A stretch of 64,000 bases of DNA from Nemertoderma westbladi (Eukaryota > Xenacoelomorpha > Nemertodermatida > Nemertodermatidae). The DNA is taken from assembly GCA_032718475.1 (NCBI GenBank), contig JAUCBJ010007293.1, positions 1 to 64,000 of the forward strand, in the 5' to 3' direction. The translations under genes and the position numbers were made by a program. Numbering within the stretch: position 1 is the first letter of the stretch; every line of letters begins with the position of its first letter. Below, one piece after another: positions 56,780-64,000 of the stretch. The notes under the pieces are model-generated. The model made no database searches and was not told the DNA's origin. It was given only the letters and a program-made list of their open reading frames with translations.

Positions 56780-57963
56780 GGCTACTACATCGGCGCCTTA
56801 CGGCAAATGCTTCAGCTAAAGAGATGTACAAGACCCAGCTGAAGAAATTCATCGATAAGGGATAAACACCCATAACTGAGAGAACGTATTATCTAACCCA
56901 TCATTACGTTCCCAAACCTGGTAAACCCAACGAAGTCCGGGTAGTATTTGACGGCTCCGCCCTTTACATGGGCCAATCCCTTAACTCTGAGTTGTTGCCG
57001 GGACCCAACTTACTCCAATCCTTGTTGGGAATACTCTTAAGATTACGGCAATATTCGATCGCCTTCGCCTCGGATATAGAAGGCATGTTCTTACAAGTTA
57101 AGGCGCTGGATAGGGATCGAGACAGCCTACAATTTCTGTGGTGGCCTGAAGGAGACCTCAACCAAAAACCGTTGGAGTACTGGATGACCATCCAGGCTTT
57201 CGGGATCATCTCGAGCCCCTCGAACGCCTGTTCAGTAGTGCGCACCACTGCTGATGACAACCGAGACGTCTTCTCTAAAGCGGTTATCGACAACATCAAA
57301 CGGGATATATACATGGACGATAATTTAAAGTCCCTCCCATCGGTGGAAGAAGCCATTGATGTTGCCAAGGGAACGGTAGAGTGCTTGAAACGCGGTTGAT
57401 TTCGACTAACTAAATTCACAAGTAACTCCCGTGAGTTTCTGGAATCGATCCCGGTAGAAGACCGAGGTGTTAAAGATCTGGACCTAATCAAGGACGATCT
57501 TCCAGAAACCAAGACGCTTAGTTTGAAATGGGACACGGAGAGAGATATCCTGTTTTTCCAGCTAAAACAGCGAGATAATCCAATTCGAACTAAACGGATT
57601 TGTCTAAGTATCCTGAGCACTTATTTCGATCCATTGGGATTTATTAGCCCAGTTATATTGGTTGCTCGGAGCTTAGTGCAACAAATGTGGCTTGAAAACC
57701 ACTCGTGGGACGATCCACTTAAGGGAAAACTACTAAAGAAGTGGATGAAATGGGAAGATTCTCTACCATCCATCGAGAACTTTACGATTTCCCGTTCCTG
57801 TTTTGGTCACGTTCTCCCCACGTATTCCTATCAACTCCATGTGTTTGGAGACGCCAGCGATATGGGAATAGGTATAGTAGCCTACCTGAGGGTTGAAACT
57901 CTGGATGGAATTAAAGTTGCCTTGGTTACCTTTTACCCCACGCTAGAATTAGAAGTGAGTTAA
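56780..57963 (+). pseudogene. BEL/Pao pol fragment: RT to RNase H start
   Basis: A second family, distinct from that at 22977-26560. In one frame: YVPKPGKPNEVRVVFDGSA, NSELLPGPNLLQSLLGILLR, ASDIEGMFLQV (first RT Asp), QFLWWPEGDL, IYMDDNLKS (catalytic Asp pair), then a TGA at 57397-57399 where GGFRLTKFTSNSRE would otherwise read on, and the connection (STYFDPLGFISPV) to the RNase H start HVFGDASDMGIGIVAYL. It ends with a stop at 57961. Integrase, gag and LTRs are absent. Upstream of 56960 there are further stops. Only one nonsense change lies within about 330 codons. Confidence 0.85.
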
Positions 57964-58421
57964 AAGAACAATAAAGCTTGCCCCATTGAATAGCATAAGG
58001 AATAAATAGCATACTGCTAGTATCCAAGTATACATAATAATAACGTGGCATTCTGGAAGGCACTTGACTAATGGACAAATGGCCCGAATGTGTACAATTT
58101 GTGACAGTTGTGTGGAATTTGTGCGTTTATAGGTGAATGTTACTACTAAAGTGTGTTTACAGTAGCGAGTCGCAATTGTGAAAGTAGCCCTACCTCTGCA
58201 GTAATAACCTGAAGTAAATCTTAGCCCTTGGGACGGACAGTGGAGTGACTCGCGCTGGTTGTTGTTGTCATTGTGCAGCTACTATGTTGGCGATAGGCAC
58301 ATAGGCGACAGTACATCAGCGCTGAGGATCTTGCGCTGTCCGGGGGCCGTGAGGGGAAGTCAGCGACGCCCGCTAGCCTAATTATAACTCATTATAATAT
58401 TGATAAACTCATATAGTAGCT
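57964..58421. other. Leader-like sequence, no gene
   Basis: GC content rises toward 58200-58380. It could be the untranslated leader of the coding remnant that follows, but no repeat pair proves an LTR. Confidence 0.3.
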
Positions 58422-59971
58422 ATGACTGAGTTGATAGAAGATGATCTTGGTATCAGAGAGCGATATACTCTACCGTTGCAAGCATTTGTTGATAGCTTAA
58501 TACGCGGCGACGCTGGTCCAACTACTACGGAGGACTATGGTCGTTATATCGAACCACCAATGTCCCAGGAGCAACTCACTCGTGAATTGGACTATCAAAA
58601 ATTCACTGCTCGCTATACGCATCGTAATGGTACGCATATGGACTTCTTAACTACTGGTCATCCTATCGATTTACACGATGCGGACGATGTCGACACCAAA
58701 AGGGAAATGGCCCTATTTAAATATCCTACCCAGCGCAGTCGGAACGATAAACTGAAAATCGAATGCAAAAATTCTATTCTAAATCGACTCGAAAGAGAAG
58801 ACGTTAAAGAACCTGATAAACGCGGTAACTCCAACATATATTTGGAATTCTTGAGAGAAACATTGTAAAACCAAATAAATATCACCTGCGTTTCCCCTAC
58901 AAGACGTGCGTCTTTGGTATTATTGCGATGAATGCCCAAGACCCAACCAACAAACGGAAAGACATAAACATCCGCGGAGACGTTGCTCTAAACACAGTTT
59001 TACTCGCTATATTTACGGGAGTTTCGAGCGAAACGTGTTCGATGTATCACCTACGCTCGCTCGACTCAAATGATCCTTAAATAAACCTATGATCAGAGTT
59101 CCGGAATACTCGGTCAGACCTCCTCACTCCCTAGTGAGACCTCAGACCCTTGATCCTAATAGTATCACGGATCCTCCCGAGCTGTACTCACTGTTCAAAG
59201 ATCTAGTGTTACCCGAACAATTAGTCGGTGGCACTCAGGTTGTGGGCTCCCTAAATATTTGCCCATCTTACCTAGTCAGATTGGGACGCGGACATCTAAT
59301 ATCGCCATTCAACCGTATCATCGTCCCGGTTTAACCCGATACAACCTGTCACCGAGGCGGAGGAGAGAGTTGTACGAAACGCGTTGGACACTATTCGTCA
59401 AAAGATCGGAAAAGGAACCTACAATTGTTTAGAGAAACGTAAATTGCAGCAGCAAGTCCAAGCGGTAAACGAATTAGCTTTATCTCAGTTCGATCAGGAA
59501 ATCCAGAATCTCTAAGAAGATATCGAACTTGGATGACTCTACTCTAAAAGAGTTTTAGACGAATGCTTTCAACGACAAGCGGAGGAAAATCAGCTCGAGG
59601 GGAAGCATATCGATCCCGATAGAGCCCGAGAATGCGAGTTGGAAAGAATAATCAAACCGAGGAAATTTCTCACTACACACGGTCCACCTACCGCTCTCGT
59701 GCAAACGACCCGTCAGGGACCAGTAAGAGCTGCTGTCTTAAAACGCGCTCTTTAAGGTTGTTCGACCTCGTTCCACTGAGGCTAATACCGATCAACGGGT
59801 ACCTCGACCGGCGGATACACCGACCGTAATTCCAAACCTTCCGATGCAATTGTATTGCACCCTTCACCCAGGAGTTATAGCCCTCCTAGTAGAGTGGCTC
59901 GCCCCAAAGAGAAAAGGACTCTTGCTAGCCTCAAAAAATTGCGTAAATGCAGTCCTCGCAAGAAAGACTAA
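58422..59971 (+). pseudogene. Unrecognised broken coding region, possibly retroelement gag
   Basis: An open frame of 148 residues (58422-58868, MTELIEDDLGIRERY start) is followed in a shifted frame by a Cys/His-rich stretch (about 58890-59077: YYCDECPRP, RHKHPRRRCSKH, FERNVFDV), then by 59089-59331 (PPELYSLFKDL, PSYLVRLGRGHLISP), then by a charged helical region with two stops (about 59340-59755: TEAEERVVRNALDTIRQKIG, ECELERIIKPRKF), and finally a basic tail (RVARPKEKRTLASLKKLRKC, about 59890-59970). The order suggests one gene of about 500 residues broken by frameshifts. Codon composition is GC-richer than the neighbours. I do not recognise the family. Confidence 0.5.
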
Positions 59972-60097
59972 CTGTTTAGAGTATTTTTATATTTTAGAAA
60001 CTGTGATTTTTTATATTTTATAGAATTAAATCCCATTTTCTGGGAGCGGTGTAAAGGCTTTTGCGGATCTAGCTAGTCATTTTCCCTGCAAAGTACT

Positions 60098-60208
60098 CTG
60101 TAGGTGTTTTAGCGGACATAAAAAGCCGTTTTCTTACTGTGTAGGTGTTTTAGTGGACATAAAAAGCAATTTTTCTGTATGTGTACTTTAGCGGACATAA
60201 CAAGCCAT
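60098..60208. repeat. Three-unit tandem repeat, about 35-42 bp
   Basis: GTAGGTGTTTTAG(C/T)GGACATAAAAAGC occurs at 60102 and 60142, and a shortened unit with TTTAGCGGACATAACAAGCC at 60186. Confidence 0.85.
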
Positions 60209-61211
60209 TTTTATGCCGCAATACGCCAAAATATTCTTAATACAGTATAGTTCAGATGACGACATCTATCAGCTGATATGTCGACGTGGAGCTTTTCTTT
60301 GTTCTTTGTTCGGCTCGACCAATCAGAGCGATTTTCATTTTATTTGCACAGAAGCCTCCGGGAAATTGCGCAATGCATTATGGTCTTTGTTTACCTTTTT
60401 TCCTGAGCCCAGAACATCGGCTGTGGAATTATTCTGTGTTTCAGACTTTAGCCAAACATTAGAACGGCTTTGATCATAGAAACGTATAACTGTTATCCTG
60501 GCATACCAGACTCACCTTACCTTTCACCGCATTATTTTACTGCTATTTACTGTCGGTTATTAATTGTTAGAAGTTGATTGATATGTTGTTATATTTGGAG
60601 AATATCGATGAATAATCATAAAACCCCAATCTTCTTGATATACTGAAGGTTAGAGAGACCGGTTACATATAGCAATTGCGACTTACATTATAGTGGTTTT
60701 GGAGTGAATTGAATGCTATTTCATAGACCCTACATGTGTCAGTTGCTGTTCTCCTTATATATGATCAAATTTAGTGAAGGTCGGCAGATCAGTGTGCAGC
60801 AGTGTGAGGTAGTGTGCATGAGTGTGACAGGTAACAAAGCATTTCCTAAAGAATGCGCTTTATACGAAAATCATTAGCCATCCCGTTGTGTTTAGTGTAA
60901 GTCATAACTCTGTTTACATACTTAGAGCGCCACGTCCTAAAGGAACTGTTAATATTTCCCGAAAGTGAATAATATTTGTCAGAGATTATATATTAACGAT
61001 CAATCGAATAATACAGTAGGTCTGCACCGCAATAAGGTCAGAGCATCCGAATCCAGTCTCCCTTAACCGTGGGTGAATGATCGCGCATAGGCTGGCTTCG
61101 GCTAATGTAGCTTTATGTGTATCAAATACTTGTTATAGGCTAAAGTCGATTTATAACCTAGAAGACACCTAAATTTGGCAGGTTAAACTGCTAAAGGTCT
61201 AAAAGCGTGAA
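60209..61211. other. Intergenic; one small frame of no known family
   Basis: A frame of 86 codons at 60213-60473 has no recognisable motif and overlaps the repeat edge; I do not call it a gene. The rest is AT-rich with no feature seen. Confidence 0.4.
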
Positions 61212-61470
61212 CAACCTGCTCCGGAAACCCAAACACGATTGTCTGTGAATGTTTGTGGTTATCCTGACAATGCCCGGCAATGTTGACACTAGATCTCTTC
61301 TCCAACAAATGTTTAGAATAGCAACATCTGAGTTATTATAGGTCCTATTTTTGGTGGATTTCTCAACGATTACTTTGGAATGCAAGCAGCAAGTTCGCTT
61401 CTAAGCCTGTTGGTGTTGCCTTTTATTATATATTTGGTTGTTGTGTTTGCATTTAGATTTCGTGTTGGCT
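61212..61470 (+). pseudogene. MFS transporter copy H, C-terminal fragment
   Basis: Begins abruptly at ACCTGCTCCGGAAACCC, the same joint seen in copies C and F, and ends at the shared stop. A 7-base deletion near 61329 (ATCGG missing around CATCTGAG) breaks the frame. It is the start of block IV. Confidence 0.9.
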
Positions 61471-62238
61471 AGATTAATGAAAACCCATCATGGTGGGAGC
61501 TCTGTTAAATTGTTGTATATCGAACTATATTCAAAGGTCATATGCATTGTAGTGTCATCTAGCTCTCCATCCCGATCTTATTCTTGGAGCAAGTCGACTA
61601 CTGGTTTGAAACATTTTTTGAATACATCATTGATAATAGCCAAAAGGATGGGCATACCATGGCATGTCTACCAGAAAGGAGTATCTTTTACAAAGTCAGC
61701 TCTGTGATGAGTCTCAACATACCTTCCACCAATCTTGGAATTCAATGTCAATATTTAACTTATATAGACATGGGCTTAGAAATTGCAAAAAGTAAGTGTT
61801 TGATGCTGCTCAATTGTATGACAACACCTTTCGGTTTATTCGTAAAATCTTCACAAAAAGTGAAATTGCTGTACTTCTGGGTGGTACTAATCAAAGCACT
61901 TTTTGTGACTATTTATTCCAAACTACATAAGTCATCTTCAAAACCACTCACAAATTTTGAAATAAATATGCACACACCATTAGATTTTGATCCCGGGAGT
62001 TATTCAGCTGTGAAACCAATAGTACAACATGTCATGTCAGAGTCTGGCATCCAAGTTGACGATGAAGAAGACTCTATTGCCTACAATGATCAAAACATCC
62101 CTGCACGTAAGACATAATAATGTGAAGATTGATGGTAGCCCATTTGTGTTACTTTTGAAACTAATTCAGGAGAAACATTCTGAGTGGAGCACAATATCTT
62201 CTTCTGAATCCAGTATTTGGACATATAGAGCATAACAT
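61471..62238 (+). pseudogene. Unrecognised coding remnant, block IV copy
   Basis: Near-identical to 19927-20710, with the 177-residue frame at 61584-62117 and the WTYRA-ending frame at 62029-62235. The second frame lacks the three-base insertion (ATA) seen in block I. Confidence 0.45.
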
Positions 62239-64000
62239 GATAAAGGCAGTAGAGGGAAGTTTTGGTTGGGATATAGTATAGTATTTCACCAATTTGCCAT
62301 GACTAATGGATTTGAAAGTGACAAAGCTTTACTATTTTTAAAGTCAATGATAAATTAAGATGAAATAAGTTACTCGGATGAACTCCAGTTCATTACGATT
62401 GAATTCAAAATCACAGAAAACCTGTCAATCGCGGGAATTTACTATAGGTCAAATAGTGATAATTTTGAAACAACAAATTTTGAAAGTTTCTTGCAGCACA
62501 GAATTTTGCTGCCAACACGAAAAATACCTAGGCGTATGAACTAAAACATTACAAATATTGCAATCAACTACACATCCAAAGAAAGCGATATAGTACAGGA
62601 TTTGTATGGTTTTGAGCAACTTTATAATTTTGATTAATTGATTTATATTTTCAAAATTTCTGACATGGGTGCGAGAAAGGTCCTGTATCAAAAAACGGGT
62701 GAGTAGCAGTTTTCTGTTCATTTGAAAGAGGAATCGATTTGAAGAAAATTCAAGAAGTGTCACGGTCATACCTAGAAATGTCAGCGGCTTTTAAAATGGA
62801 TTAGGATTCCGAAACGAAATCCTGATATAACGGAAATGACCCCCCTCCCCTATGGTAGGTAGGGTTAAAGAGAGAATATACATACTACAGTATGCTTTGC
62901 GCTTACAGGTGGTTTATATTCTTTAAGTAATTAAATGCTAAATGCACAGTTAAAAGATTCTGAAAATAAAATTTGAACCACAAATAATTAATTAATACCT
63001 AATAAATAATTATTTATAATTTAAATATTAACATTACTTTTTCTACGTTTTTTTCCATTTAATACGTAATTTTATTCTAATATTGGTAATTTTTGTTTAA
63101 TAAAAGATAGACGAAACAGTGTTACAAAATAAATTGAATTGTAGTATTTTACTCATATTGCTTCCATTGTTACTGCGATTCAAATTATTGTACTATTCAA
63201 TTCCTAATGCTGCCATACTCAATGTTTAATAATTTAGTGTTTTCGAACATTTATTACGTAACTAGGATATTGAGTTCCATTGAGGAGTACTCCTTGTAGA
63301 CACTAAAGTTGTAATATCGTTTTCCTAATAGTGAAAACAGTTTTTAAAAATATTGGGAAATTTTCAAGTTATGGCACCTTTATTAACCCTACTTTTGGCA
63401 CTTTATTTGAGACGTATTTGAAACGTATATTTTCATGAAAATATGATTTTATTTTTGTTGGTGTTCGTTTTTTTGGTGTTCACAATTAGATGTAATTCAT
63501 ATAAAATAGCTAGAAATTTCAGACTTGTTTTTTCGGCGGGTGCCAAATTTTGGTGACAGCACCTAATTTTGAAATATATCAATTTTGTATTTTACGCAAT
63601 ATTGTTAGTTTTATGTGTTTCTGCTTTTGATGGAATATATGCGAGTTGCATCAGGCATATCATTTCGGTGCTGTGTGTAAAATGTGGTGCCAGCAGAAAA
63701 TTTTGGAAATCCATTGTGGTGGGAGTGTGTGGGCTCAGCTCCCGACCGTGGACTGTTCGTTAGGCTGTTTGTTTCTCTACTCGCTAGCTAACTAGCTTAT
63801 CTGGATAGCTGCCGGGTCTAGTTGAGAGAAAATCAGTTGTTTTATCGGTTGTTTATATTTCTGGTTGTACACTACTAGACTTGTAAAGTGCAGTATCCTA
63901 ACCACAGCTAGTGCTAGAAGTGCAAAATGTTGCGGCCTCCGTTCTAATAAATCGCCAACTGATGTGGTATCCAGGGTTCAGCCTGGTATAAGTAACGCCA
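62239..64000. repeat. Block IV D segment, runs off the window
   Basis: Twin of 20711-22220 and 52014-53560. It has the uninterrupted TATG transposon target near 62853 and repeat family R in sense at 63310-63760. It is cut by the window end at TAAGTAACGCCA. Confidence 0.8.

Noticed and set aside
60213-60473. 86-codon frame
   Set aside because: No recognisable motif, no relative in the window and no context for a gene.

Overview
The window reads as AT-rich nuclear DNA of an invertebrate animal. It has no operons or ribosome-binding sites. It holds intronless copies of an animal-type MFS transporter (closest by eye to SLC18B1, the vesicular polyamine transporter family) among eukaryotic mobile elements: BEL/Pao LTR retrotransposons, an APE-type LINE, a piggyBac-like element, a DNA transposon with 4-bp target duplications, and fold-back elements. 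The species cannot be told from the sequence.

The core of the locus is a transporter gene present eight times in 64 kb. Three copies are open: A 1202-2422 (+), B 13347-14597 (-), G 55181-56464 (+). Five are broken: C 19115-19926, D 27640-28421, E 43628-44318 (-), F 50455-51687 and H 61212-61470. The + strand copies C, D, F and H lie at the head of a repeated block. The block runs transporter, then an unrecognised coding remnant, then about 2 kb of noncoding sequence. Its copies are block I (about 16.1-22.98 kb), II (27.6-29.3 plus 35.5-41.1 kb), III (47.5-54.6 kb) and IV (61.2 kb to the window end). I and III are nearly identical, so the duplication is recent.

Layout. 0-1.1 kb: a fold-back MITE and GGTTGG-rich sequence. 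1.2-2.8 kb: transporter A. 3.0-8.4 kb: an LTR element with a gag but no pol. 9.9-13.1 kb: a LINE carrying one stop and one frameshift. 13.3-14.6 kb: transporter B, whose start codon lies on an inversion junction. 14.6-17.3 kb: pieces of a gag gene, one piece inverted. 18-23 kb: block I. 23-26.6 kb: BEL/Pao pol remnant (-). 27.6-41.1 kb: block II, opened by a 3.55-kb piggyBac-like element, a large palindrome and a 3.92-kb DNA transposon that has precise empty sites in the sister blocks. 41-43.5 kb: tandem and motif repeats. 43.6-48.6 kb: transporter E and a collinear gag-protease remnant (-). 50.4-54.9 kb: block III with a chimeric transporter F and an expanded AT-rich array. 55.2-56.5 kb: transporter G. 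56.8-60 kb: a second BEL/Pao fragment and an unrecognised broken coding region. 61.2-64 kb: block IV.

Most coding sequence outside A, B, G and the transposase at 36.4-38.7 kb is degenerate. The window is best read as a fast-evolving tandem transporter cluster that keeps being duplicated, inverted and invaded by mobile elements.
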